Virus record (IMG/VR): IMGVR_UViG_3300005828_000085 | Coordinates: 1 to 24,958 of that record | Source: a virus | DNA length: 24,958 nucleotides | Reading direction: 5' to 3' (one strand) | Shown: one piece after another, positions 7,982 through 14,317 of the stretch | Layout of the letters: every line of letters begins with the position of its first letter | Numbering within the stretch: position 1 is the stretch's first letter | Notes under the pieces: model-generated | Told to the model about the DNA's origin: nothing | Database searches by the model: none | The model's input: only the letters and a program-made list of their open reading frames with translations | Made by a program: the position numbers and the translations under genes

Positions 7982-7996
7982 TGATCTCCTCGATCA
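7982..7996 (-). promoter_or_regulatory. Shine-Dalgarno held in the loop of a small hairpin (copy 1)
   Basis: On the minus strand this reads TGATC-GAGGA-GATCA: 5-bp arms with the ribosome-binding bases in the loop, a few bases before the ATG at 7979. The same 15 bases (17 with the flank) occur before the DUF932 gene at 9138-9152. A protein or small RNA could control translation of both genes through it. Confidence 0.5.
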
Positions 7997-8002
7997 GTTA
8001 AT

Positions 8003-8126
8003 CCCTTCTTGAAGCACCCGGCTCCACCGCGCGGGGGTAGCTACTCCCCCTGGGCTCCTAACCTGCGATGTCGTCCTGGCCTTGAAACGGTGAGCGCACT
8101 GTCCCGCCCAGGTGCTTCAAGAAGGG
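8003..8126 (-). ncRNA. Structured intergenic element bounded by a perfect 16-bp inverted repeat
   Basis: CCCTTCTTGAAGCACC at 8003-8018 is exactly repeated in inverted form at 8111-8126, leaving 92 bases between. Inside, 8021-8029 can pair with 8088-8095 (8 bp, one bulged base), and GGGGG at 8033-8037 with CCCCC at 8046-8050. CCTGGGC at 8049-8055 can also pair with GCCCAGG at 8106-8112, which crosses the inner stem and could form a pseudoknot or alternative fold. It starts five bases after one stop codon and ends just before a ribosome-binding site in the same operon. Candidate roles: RNase III processing site, attenuator, stable small RNA or DNA hairpin origin. There is no U-tract, so it is not a standard terminator. 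The strand is assumed from the operon. Confidence 0.5.
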
Positions 8127-8131
8127 CCCGA

Positions 8132-8386
8132 TTACTCGGGCATGTAGTCCGGTTCCCACACCGGGTTAGGGCAAGGCGCGGCCATCCGGTCCGCCAGTTC
8201 TTCGGCGTCTTCCTTGGCGAATTGAATATCGTCCAACACCTTCTGGCGGTCGTAGGCCAGGCACGCAGCGCGCTCTATCGCAGCTTCACGGGCAGCACGC
8301 TCCCTGGCGGGCCGTCCTACCTCCAGAGCAATGCTCTGGAGGAGGGCGATCACGATGCCGAAGCAGATCGCGATCCCGAGGCTCAC
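8132..8386 (-). CDS. Small membrane-anchored helical protein (84 aa, GTG start)
   Basis: The GTG at 8386 overlaps the TGA of the DUF932 gene (GTGA), and GAGGTGG precedes it. A longer in-frame reading is possible but would sit inside the upstream gene. Residues about 3-20 (LGIAICFGIVIALLQSIA) form one membrane helix. The rest is a long charged helix rich in Ala, Glu and Arg, probably coiled-coil, ending in a Pro-rich tail (PCPNPVWEPDYMPE). The layout resembles a phage inner-membrane accessory protein with a cytoplasmic or periplasmic helical domain. No spanin-type lipoprotein partner or holin neighbour is seen, so a lysis role is not supported. Confidence 0.7.
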   Translation of the reverse strand: MSLGIAICFGIVIALLQSIALEVGRPARERAAREAAIERAACLAYDRQKVLDDIQFAKEDAEELADRMAAPCPNPVWEPDYMPE

Positions 8387-9135
8387 AGTCCCACCACCTC
8401 GTCGATGAATCCGACGGCCTTGCTGGTGCGAGCGCGGACCAGGTCCATGTTGCACTGCTCGCCGGTAGGCTTGTTAGCCTCGGTCACGGCCTGCAGCAGA
8501 CGCCAGGCGGTGAACCCGTCCTCGGCGTGCTCGGCGTAGGACGGACGGTCCCACTCCTGGATCGCACGGCCCAGCTGCGCGCTGGTCATGGCACCCTGGC
8601 GGGTCATCTCGACCAGGGCAGCATCGCCCCAGCGAGGGCGCATGTCGAACAGGCGGTACGCATCGGCGCGCTCGTTCTCGCGCTCGGCCAGGGCCGGGAT
8701 GCGAGATACAGCCTGGTCAACCATCGCCGGCAAGCGGTTCCACACGTTGGTGGTCTGCTTGGTCGACAGGTTAGCCATGTCACCGTTGAAGCACATATTG
8801 CTGCAGACGATGACGCGGTTGCCCAGGCAGATCGCACGCGGCGTCTTCTGGCTGTGGCTGCCGCGGACACCCAGGGTGATGCTCATGTCATCACGCTGGA
8901 ACCCGTCCAGGCCGAGCTGGAGCGTTCCGAAGAACGTGTCGCCGGCCTTGTCCAGGCAGTATTCCTCTGCCTCGACGGTGATGCCCACGCGGTCCAGGCG
9001 CATGCGGATCAGGTCCATGAAGTCCCCGAAGCCGACGGGCTGGTGGAAACGTCCCTGGGGTGCAGGGGTCGGGACCAGGGCCAGCTGGTCTGCGGTCAGG
9101 ATCTGGTCCTGGGCTGAGTACATTAAACGTGCCAT
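8383..9135 (-). CDS. DUF932 family phage/plasmid protein (250 aa)
   Basis: The protein shows the hallmarks I associate with DUF932 proteins of phages and plasmids. These are a G-V-R-G-S-H-S block followed by C-L-G-N-R-V-I-V-C-S-N-M-C-F-N-G at about residues 90-120, a helical region rich in Glu and Arg, and a late W-R-L-L-Q-A-V-T-E segment near residue 215. The family is widespread on mobile elements, but its biochemical role is not established to my knowledge. Start: ATG at 9135 after GAGGAG set in a hairpin loop. It sits in the early accessory segment, consistent with takeover or counter-defence, which is inference only. Confidence 0.8.
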   Translation of the reverse strand: MARLMYSAQDQILTADQLALVPTPAPQGRFHQPVGFGDFMDLIRMRLDRVGITVEAEEYCLDKAGDTFFGTLQLGLDGFQRDDMSITLGVRGSHSQKTPRAICLGNRVIVCSNMCFNGDMANLSTKQTTNVWNRLPAMVDQAVSRIPALAERENERADAYRLFDMRPRWGDAALVEMTRQGAMTSAQLGRAIQEWDRPSYAEHAEDGFTAWRLLQAVTEANKPTGEQCNMDLVRARTSKAVGFIDEVVGL

Positions 9136-9137
9136 GT

Positions 9138-9152
9138 TGATCTCCTCGATCA
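9138..9152 (-). promoter_or_regulatory. Shine-Dalgarno held in the loop of a small hairpin (copy 2)
   Basis: This is the same TGATC-GAGGA-GATCA element as at 7982-7996, directly before the ATG of the DUF932 gene at 9135. Identity extends two more bases upstream. The two genes it precedes share no obvious sequence, so the leader itself seems to have been kept or copied. Confidence 0.5.
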
Positions 9153-9157
9153 GTAGA

Positions 9158-9436
9158 TTAAGCCGCGCGACGCGCGGCAGTTGAACGGGCGGTGACCTTG
9201 ATCGAAGTGACCAGGGAAACCTTGGTGTGAGCAGCGATCAGCTGGAAGCTGGGGTTCAGCTTCTTGCAGATGTTCTGCCAGTTGGTGGTCTTGCGGTTCT
9301 GCTCGATGATGGCCGCCTTGAACAGCTGGCCTTCAACGTCACCAGAGGCCAGGACCTGCGCCTTCAGTGCTGCTTCTTCCTCACGCAGTGCAGCGATTTC
9401 CGCCTGCACCCGACCCAATCTATCTACTGCTTTCAT
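9158..9436 (-). CDS. Small phage protein with N-terminal coiled coil (92 aa)
   Basis: The ATG at 9436 follows GGAGAG. The first 30 residues (DRLGRVQAEIAALREEEAAL) form a heptad-like coiled coil. The C-terminal half (NWQNICKKLNPSFQLIAAHT then VTARS) resembles a short segment found in many phage proteins of unknown function, which could be a compact nucleic-acid-binding unit. The tail is basic (TARSTAARRAA). It is the first gene after one copy of a duplicated leader cassette, so it probably has its own transcription or translation control. Function unknown. Confidence 0.75.
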   Translation of the reverse strand: MKAVDRLGRVQAEIAALREEEAALKAQVLASGDVEGQLFKAAIIEQNRKTTNWQNICKKLNPSFQLIAAHTKVSLVTSIKVTARSTAARRAA

Positions 9437-9440
9437 AACG

Positions 9441-9534
9441 TCTCTCCGTCGTATCGTCTAAGTAAAGCCCCTGTCTCCAGGGGAAGTGCAATTCTCTCAT
9501 ACCTTCGGGATGCCTTGCAACCCTTTTATTTTAC
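9441..9534 (-). promoter_or_regulatory. Duplicated leader cassette, copy 1 (putative promoter plus hairpin)
   Basis: This spacer shares blocks with the leader at 10045-10131. They are an A/T-rich block, then TTGCAA as a possible -35 (9515-9520) with GAGAAT as a weak -10 (9491-9496, 18-bp spacer). Next come the 19-bp identical block GCCCCTGTCTCCAGGGGAA (9467-9485), with a CCCCTG/CAGGGG hairpin and TCTC loop, and an identical 12-bp block around GGAGAG. The layout is promoter, hairpin, ribosome-binding site. The -10 is poor, so the promoter call is tentative; the repetition is certain. Confidence 0.55.
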
Positions 9535-9548
9535 CACCTGTCGCCTTT

Positions 9549-9689
9549 TCAGGCAGATGCCCCCAGGGCCTGAACCAGGACCGCGAGGATGAATATGAAA
9601 CCACCCAGGGCCAGGAGTGTGGCCAGGCATCCGGCCGTGCGGCCGAATACCAGGGTGATCAGGATCAATGTCAGCAGCAGGTAGATCAT
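9549..9689 (-). CDS. Tiny very hydrophobic membrane protein (46 aa)
   Basis: The ATG at 9689 overlaps the TGA of the upstream 118-residue gene (ATGA). The product is almost entirely hydrophobic, with two likely membrane helices (about residues 2-15, IYLLLTLILITLVF, and 21-42) separated by a short Gly-Arg-Thr turn. A longer in-frame start at 9734 is possible but lies inside the upstream gene. Two-helix proteins of this size can be phage holins, antiholins or exclusion factors. No lysis genes are seen nearby, and the gene lies in the early operon, so a host-membrane effector seems as likely. Confidence 0.7.
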   Translation of the reverse strand: MIYLLLTLILITLVFGRTAGCLATLLALGGFIFILAVLVQALGASA

Positions 9690-10042
9690 ATCAGACCGTC
9701 CAGGCTGCCCAGGGTACCGACCTCGATACCGCAACCGATGCCCATAGAGGCCAGGAGGGCGTCGTCTGCCGCTTTCCAGTTCTCCAGGTTCACCCGGCCC
9801 TTGTGCTCGATCCTGCGGACCACCGCCTTGGCCTGGTTCTCGCCGGTGACGATGTGCTCGACGCCGTCGTCATCAAACATCTTGAAACCCACGAATGCGT
9901 GCTTCAGGGCGTACTGGTAGTCGTCGTTCCAGAGCATGATGTGGACCAGGGGGAAGATCCCGTCCTCGGTCTCGACCAGGTCGCCCTGGAGAATCTCCAG
10001 CTGCAGGTTGTGGTGGCGGTAGTTAAAGTTTGTCAGGTCCAT
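9686..10042 (-). CDS. Hypothetical phage protein (118 aa)
   Basis: The ATG at 10042 is preceded by GGAGAG at the end of the second leader cassette. The protein starts MDLTNFNYRHHNLQLEILQ. Its first half is acidic with several aromatics, followed by a small basic patch (AVVRRIEHKGRVNLENW) and a Gly-rich C-terminal third. I recognise no domain. It is coupled by an ATGA overlap to the tiny hydrophobic protein downstream, which suggests paired production. Confidence 0.75.
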   Translation of the reverse strand: MDLTNFNYRHHNLQLEILQGDLVETEDGIFPLVHIMLWNDDYQYALKHAFVGFKMFDDDGVEHIVTGENQAKAVVRRIEHKGRVNLENWKAADDALLASMGIGCGIEVGTLGSLDGLI

Positions 10043-10044
10043 CT

Positions 10045-10131
10045 CGTCTCTCCGTCTGATTTCGTTGGCCCCTGTCTCCAGGGGAAACCCATCTTCTCAT
10101 GGGGTGCGATGCAATGCAACAACTTATTTTA
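10045..10131 (-). promoter_or_regulatory. Duplicated leader cassette, copy 2 (putative promoter plus hairpin)
   Basis: This is the second copy of the cassette at 9441-9534. The possible -35 TTGCAT (10114-10119) and weak -10 GAAGAT (10091-10096) are 17 bp apart. The 19-bp block with the CCCCTG/CAGGGG hairpin is at 10068-10086, and the 12-bp block around GGAGAG is at 10048-10059. It follows the stop of the SNF2 helicase gene, so it could start a separate transcript for the accessory genes. Confidence 0.55.
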
Positions 10132-11494
10132 ACGCCACCATGAGCCCGTCCTGGACCCCGGCCTTCTGGGTCAGGCTCCTGGTGATCTTGTCCTCGACCT
10201 CGCCGGCGACCAGGTGCCGGACGAACACCGTGGACTCCTGGCCCTGGCGATCGAGCCTGGCGATCACCTGCTGGTAGGTCTCCAGGTTCCAGTCGGCGGA
10301 GTAGAACAGGACGTTGTGCCCGCCCTTCTGCAGGTTCAGGCCGTGCCCCGCGGACTGTGGCTGTACCAGGAGCAGCGGCAGCTCGCGTTTATTCCAGGCG
10401 GCGATCCATGCGTCGGCGTCGCGGTCCTTGGTGCCACCGCCCAGCCAGGGGACGTGCCCCAGCTGCTCCTTGATCATCGCCAGCTCCTCCTGGTAGGTGT
10501 AGACCACCAGCAGGGGCTCGCCGTCCATCTCCTCGAGGACCTCCTCCAGGGCGCGGACCTTTCCTGTGTGTAACCTGTGGACACCGCCGTCCTCGTCGAG
10601 CATGAACCCGGAGGAGACCTGGCGCAGCTTCGTCTGTACCACCGCCATGTGGCTGGGCAGCACGACGGTGCCGTCCGGCATGTTCGCGACCAGGTCGTTC
10701 TCCAGCTCCTGGTAGATCGCCCGGACCTTCGCCGGCAGCTCCAGGCGCACGCTGGGCAACTGCACCGGGGGCAGCTGTCCCAGGACGTCGGAGGCGCGCA
10801 TGCTGATCACGCCGGCCTTCCTGAGCGTTTCGTTTATTGCGTTTATCGCCCCTGGCCGCGGCACCCAGCGGTGGTATCGCCTGGGGTCGCTGCTGGTGTC
10901 GATGAAATACTTGTTCAGGTAGGTGCCCTTCACCGGCCCCAGGGCGCGCCCCTCATCGAGGCAGTACATCTGCGCCCACAGGTCCGGGTAACCGTTCGGT
11001 GCCGGCGTGCCGGTGAGCCCGAGCCGGTAGGGTTTGTGCCTGGCCAGGATGCGCTTGAACGCGCGCCAGCGCATGCTGCCGGAGTTCTTCATCTTGGACA
11101 GCTCGTCCAGGACAACGGTGTCGAACGGGAACAGCCCGGTCTCCTCGAGCCATTGCAGCTTCTCATAGGTCAGGAGGTAGACGTCGGCTTGCGGCTTCTT
11201 TAGTTCGGCCACGCGCTTTGCGGGACTCTGGTTTAACAGGCTCACAGAAAGCGGGTACTTCCAGTGGGTCACCTCCTGTCGCCAGACCTGGTCGCAGATC
11301 CGCTTCGGTGCGATCACCAGGGTCCGCCGGGTCTTTCCCTTCCACATCCGCCAGGCCAGGATCTCCAGGGTCGTGAGCGTCTTGCCCAGGCCCATCTCCA
11401 GGAACAGGGCGTTTCCTTTTCCCTTTGTTACATGCGACGCCACTCGCTTTTGATAGTCGTGCAATGGCGCAGTTAGCTTGTAGGTCATTGTCAA
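10124..11494 (-). CDS. SNF2/SF2-type DNA helicase (456 aa)
   Basis: Superfamily 2 helicase motifs appear in order: Q-type opening (LHDYQKRV), Walker A MGLGKT (residues 34-39), DELS in place of DEAH (130-133), TGTPAPN (161-167) and motif VI QVIARLDRQGQ (409-419). Length fits the compact SNF2-like helicases that phages carry next to VRR-NUC and family A polymerase genes. It probably uses ATP to remodel or unwind DNA during replication or recombination. Start: TTG at 11494 with AAGG nine bases upstream; the ATG at 11488 is an in-frame alternative. The first part overlaps the end of the VRR-NUC reading frame. Confidence 0.93.
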   Translation of the reverse strand: MTMTYKLTAPLHDYQKRVASHVTKGKGNALFLEMGLGKTLTTLEILAWRMWKGKTRRTLVIAPKRICDQVWRQEVTHWKYPLSVSLLNQSPAKRVAELKKPQADVYLLTYEKLQWLEETGLFPFDTVVLDELSKMKNSGSMRWRAFKRILARHKPYRLGLTGTPAPNGYPDLWAQMYCLDEGRALGPVKGTYLNKYFIDTSSDPRRYHRWVPRPGAINAINETLRKAGVISMRASDVLGQLPPVQLPSVRLELPAKVRAIYQELENDLVANMPDGTVVLPSHMAVVQTKLRQVSSGFMLDEDGGVHRLHTGKVRALEEVLEEMDGEPLLVVYTYQEELAMIKEQLGHVPWLGGGTKDRDADAWIAAWNKRELPLLLVQPQSAGHGLNLQKGGHNVLFYSADWNLETYQQVIARLDRQGQESTVFVRHLVAGEVEDKITRSLTQKAGVQDGLMVALK

Positions 11495-11723
11495 TTACCG
11501 ATACCTTGAACCCTAATTTCCGCAGCCTGGTGTGCATCGCCAGCTGCCCCTCGCGGGGCACTACACCCTCGCGCTTGAACTCGATGAACTCGATGATCGC
11601 CCCGGGCATCAGCACCAGGCGGTCGGGTATGTGGATGAGGAACCCCATCTTGATACACAGCCCGCCGCGGTCTTTGATCGCCTTGGCGAATCGTCGCTCG
11701 AGGACTTTCTCGTCTGGTCTCAT
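11163..11723 (-). CDS. VRR-NUC nuclease (domain in first ~80 residues; long out-of-frame tail)
   Basis: The ATG at 11723 overlaps the DNA polymerase stop (ATGA). Residues 1-80 form a complete VRR-NUC domain of the PD-(D/E)xK fold. It has an N-terminal helix with Glu (KVLERRFAKAI), IPD with Asp34, IEFK with Glu48 and Lys50, and GQLAMHTRLRKLGF with Gln60. Phage VRR-NUC proteins are usually about 90-110 residues. This frame stays open to 186 residues, with about 110 codons inside the helicase gene. The tail is low-complexity and rich in Pro, Gly, Asp and Arg, as expected for a shadow frame. The domain call is firm; whether the whole tail is made in that form or is a quirk of GC-rich sequence is unknown. 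Role: probably branched-DNA cleavage in replication or recombination. Confidence 0.85.
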   Translation of the reverse strand: MRPDEKVLERRFAKAIKDRGGLCIKMGFLIHIPDRLVLMPGAIIEFIEFKREGVVPREGQLAMHTRLRKLGFKVSVIDNDLQANCAIARLSKASGVACNKGKRKRPVPGDGPGQDAHDPGDPGLADVEGKDPADPGDRTEADLRPGLATGGDPLEVPAFCEPVKPESRKARGRTKEAASRRLPPDL

Positions 11724-13603
11724 TTGCGGTAAATATCTCCTTCCCACCCGTCGACCTTCACCGGTAACCCGGCGGCCCAGGGTGGTAACGTGCACATGAT
11801 CTCGCCCAGCTCATCGGAGCAGTGTCCCAGGGCGATGACCTCATCGTGTACGGTGCCGCGCAGGTCGATCCCCTGGCGGTGAGCCCGGAGCATGGCCGAC
11901 GTCATGAGATCCCGGGCGGTGCCCTGGACCGCGGACTGGAAGATGCTCCCGCCGTATGTCGACTGCCGGCTCCACTTCCTGGTGTAGCGGTCGCGGCCCA
12001 TGAACGTGATCTCCGGGCCCATCCAGTCCTCGCGCCCTGGCTTGAGCACCGGGTCCTTGTAGGCGATCTCGCGGCCGGAGGGCAGCTTCAGCCACAGGTA
12101 ACCGTGGCGCACCTGGAGCTGGCACCGGTTGGTGTGGAACGCGGTGCCCGGGTTGTCGATCGCTCGCACGCCCGCGGTCTGGAAGTTCTTCCAGGCCTTC
12201 TCGACCTTGCGGTACTTGGACCGGAAGGTGTCGATCGCTCGCACGGCCGTCTCCTGGTCCACCACGATGTCCTGCTTGTCGCAGTAGGCGATGTAGCCGC
12301 GCCACCCCAGCTGGTAGCCGGCACCCAGGACCGCGGACTTCCCGATCTGCCGCTGCCACTTCTCGACCGCGTCGTAGGTGGCGAGGTAAATCCGGGCGGC
12401 CATCGTCTTGTAGGGGTCCAGGTTCTCGCGGAATTCCTGGAGCCCGGCCTCGTCGCCGGCCATCCACAGGATCACCCGGGTCTCGATCTGGGAGTAGTCG
12501 ACGGAGGTGATGTCGAATTGGAACACCGCCCGCAGCACGCTCACCAGGTCACCCAGGGTCGCGCCCTCGATGTTACGCAGGACCTCGATGTACTGCTCCA
12601 CCGTCTCGAACGTGCCCCGGGGCAGGTTCTGGGTGTTGAACCCGCCGCGGCTGGCGTACCGGCCCGTGCTGGCGGCGTGGTAGGCGAACAGGCCCTTCAT
12701 GGTAGCGTCGGCGCAGACCGCCAGGGGCAGCTTCTTGAGCTTCGCCAGGGACGTCTGGTTGACCAGGAGCCGCAGGTTCATCACCCGGCAGGCGTCCGGG
12801 TGTGGCCCGTCGTGGTCGAAGTTCGCGACCGCGCGCTCCAGGGTCTGCTTCTGCATGTCCTCGATGTCGACCCCGCGCTCCTGGAGCCACAGCAGGAGCT
12901 GCTCGCGCTGGCTCGGCTTGATCCCGCCGGTGATCGCCACGCACTCGGCGACGCCCAGGGCCTGCTGCTCGGCGACGCGCTTGCCCATCCTGCGGACCAG
13001 GTCCATGTTGACCGGCATGCCCTTGCGGTTCATGTCCAGGGTCAACCGCCAGGTGTTCAGCTCGATGGTGGAGAGGCGTCGGACCTTCCGCATGATGCTG
13101 TTCTCGGCGACGACGTCCTGGATACAGTAGTCACCCAGGGCCGCCAGGCGCACCGGGTCCTCGCGGAATTTCCCGCGGAACGGCCGGCACAGGTACTGGA
13201 TCAGCTTCTTGCCCTGGGGATCTTTCAGGTGCTTCTCAGCGACGCCCAGGGCCAGGCCGCACTCCTCGAGCTTGCTCGGCAGGGCCATCGCGTGACCTTC
13301 GGCCTGGGTGCAGCGCAGCTGGTCCAGGCGCAGCGGGCCGTGGTACTGGGCCAAGTGATGGGTCCAGATCGCCAGCTCGAACTCGGCGTTGAACGCGCGC
13401 ACAGTCCCACCGGCCTGGACGTGCTCACGCAGGGCGATCGGGAAGGGGTCGGTCTTCGGCCACCACAGGCCGGGGGATTTCATGCCGGGCAGTTGCCACG
13501 CCATGCAGAGAATTTCGGTGGAGGGGTCCTCGGCGTATCGCCAGGCACCCAGTTTAATATCGACGAGACTACGGGTCTCGAAGTCAATCGAGGCATCTTT
13601 CAT
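11720..13603 (-). CDS. Family A DNA polymerase with 3'-5' exonuclease (627 aa)
   Basis: The exonuclease domain comes first: ExoI SIDFETRS (Asp7, Glu9), ExoII AFNAEFEL (about residue 72), ExoIII YCIQD (Tyr159, Asp163). The polymerase domain follows. It has the phage hallmark TGRYASRGGFNTQNLPRG (about 313-330), motif A VDYSQIETR (Asp369), motif B KSAVLGAGYQLG (Lys422 to Gly433) and motif C VHDEV (His586, Asp587, Glu588). All expected catalytic residues are present, so it should be an active replicative polymerase. Start: ATG at 13603 after GGAGAG. It lies between the SSB and VRR-NUC genes, the usual order for this replication module. Confidence 0.96.
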   Translation of the reverse strand: MKDASIDFETRSLVDIKLGAWRYAEDPSTEILCMAWQLPGMKSPGLWWPKTDPFPIALREHVQAGGTVRAFNAEFELAIWTHHLAQYHGPLRLDQLRCTQAEGHAMALPSKLEECGLALGVAEKHLKDPQGKKLIQYLCRPFRGKFREDPVRLAALGDYCIQDVVAENSIMRKVRRLSTIELNTWRLTLDMNRKGMPVNMDLVRRMGKRVAEQQALGVAECVAITGGIKPSQREQLLLWLQERGVDIEDMQKQTLERAVANFDHDGPHPDACRVMNLRLLVNQTSLAKLKKLPLAVCADATMKGLFAYHAASTGRYASRGGFNTQNLPRGTFETVEQYIEVLRNIEGATLGDLVSVLRAVFQFDITSVDYSQIETRVILWMAGDEAGLQEFRENLDPYKTMAARIYLATYDAVEKWQRQIGKSAVLGAGYQLGWRGYIAYCDKQDIVVDQETAVRAIDTFRSKYRKVEKAWKNFQTAGVRAIDNPGTAFHTNRCQLQVRHGYLWLKLPSGREIAYKDPVLKPGREDWMGPEITFMGRDRYTRKWSRQSTYGGSIFQSAVQGTARDLMTSAMLRAHRQGIDLRGTVHDEVIALGHCSDELGEIMCTLPPWAAGLPVKVDGWEGDIYRK

Positions 13604-13684
13604 GTTTATCTCTCCAAGGGAGGAAGTGATCCCTGTGCGGCCCTGGTGGGATCAGTACCAGTTAGGAGTCAGACTCGGCCTATC

Positions 13685-13707
13685 CCAGGGGGGTCATGTC
13701 CCCCTGG
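13685..13707 (-). terminator. Hairpin right after the SSB gene, without a U-tract
   Basis: CCAGGGGG at 13685-13692 pairs with CCCCCTGG at 13700-13707 around a 7-base loop, four bases past the SSB stop codon. The rest of the 107-bp spacer has weaker repeats (CTGGT-N9-ACCAG and GAGTC-A-GACTC). No run of U follows on the minus strand, so it may stabilise the end of the upstream message or act as an RNase processing site rather than a strong terminator. Confidence 0.45.
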
Positions 13708-13710
13708 TGT

Positions 13711-14301
13711 TCACGCAAATGCGTCTTCTTCGTCGGTTTCGTCTTCCGCGGCGAAGTCGGACTCGGAGACGTTCTCCTCCTCGACCACTTCCTCGGCGAA
13801 GTCGGCGAAGTCGTCATCGGCTGCGCTGCGGCCGTCGAACCGGTCGCCGTGCTCCAACCACATGACGTTGTCCAGGTTCAGGCTCACGCCCTTACCACCG
13901 GTGGGGTGGGTCCAGGTCCACTCGCTCACAGACGCGCGGTACATTGCGCCTGAGTAGAGCAGCTCCTCATCCATTACCGGCTTGAGGTTCTTCATCACGA
14001 TGCCGGGGCGCGACTTGCTCTTGGCGTTCACGATCCAGGCACCGGCCCACTCGGGACGGTCGTCTTCCTGGTCGCCGTCCTTCCAGGGGTACTTCAGTTT
14101 CTTCGGGAGCGTGCCGAATTTCTCCTTCGCTTTCGCGTCGCAGATCGACTTCAGTTCCTTCATAAACTTCTTGGTGGCGGCGTCACCCTTGGGCAGGACG
14201 ATGGCGATAGAATACACCGGGTCTGCACCGGCGGCGGGTGCCTTCGGTTCTACCAGGTGGACGAATGATCCCTTGAAGGGAGGTGTGATTAGCTTTGCCA
14301 T
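13711..14301 (-). CDS. Single-stranded DNA-binding protein, DUF2815 / T7 gp2.5-like (196 aa)
   Basis: The protein opens with MAKLITPPFKGSFVHLVEP, continues with the family's IAIVLPKGD, NAKSKSRPGI and the late G-x-M-Y-R-A-S-V strand, and ends in a long acidic tail (EEVVEEENVSES...DETDEEDAFA). This OB-fold plus acidic C-terminus with a near-terminal aromatic is the layout of T7 gp2.5-type SSBs, and DUF2815 is commonly encoded beside phage family A polymerases. The acidic tail is where such proteins contact polymerase and helicase. Start: ATG at 14301 after GAGGAA. It is the coating and coordinating protein for replication. Confidence 0.88.
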   Translation of the reverse strand: MAKLITPPFKGSFVHLVEPKAPAAGADPVYSIAIVLPKGDAATKKFMKELKSICDAKAKEKFGTLPKKLKYPWKDGDQEDDRPEWAGAWIVNAKSKSRPGIVMKNLKPVMDEELLYSGAMYRASVSEWTWTHPTGGKGVSLNLDNVMWLEHGDRFDGRSAADDDFADFAEEVVEEENVSESDFAAEDETDEEDAFA

Positions 14302-14317
14302 GTGAGTGTTCCTCGTT

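Noticed and set aside
8019-8110. tRNA-like look of the sequence inside the inverted repeat (a possible anticodon-like loop CTCCTAA near 8055-8061)
   Set aside because: The flanking stem has only two good pairs plus wobbles, there is no T-arm with a TTCGA-type loop, and the outer stem is 16 bp, not 7.
9549-9689. Holin assignment for the tiny two-helix protein
   Set aside because: Size and helices would fit, but no endolysin or spanin genes lie near it and it is in the early operon, so lysis is not supported.
13685-13707. Classic rho-independent terminator after the SSB gene
   Set aside because: The hairpin is strong but no U-tract follows on the transcribed strand, so only a tentative terminator-type call is kept.
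11822-13957. A 711-residue open frame on the + strand across the polymerase and SSB genes
   Set aside because: It is antisense to two genes with complete catalytic or family motifs. It is rich in Val, Leu, Gln, Asp and Arg as expected from reversed GC-rich codons, and has no convincing ribosome-binding site.
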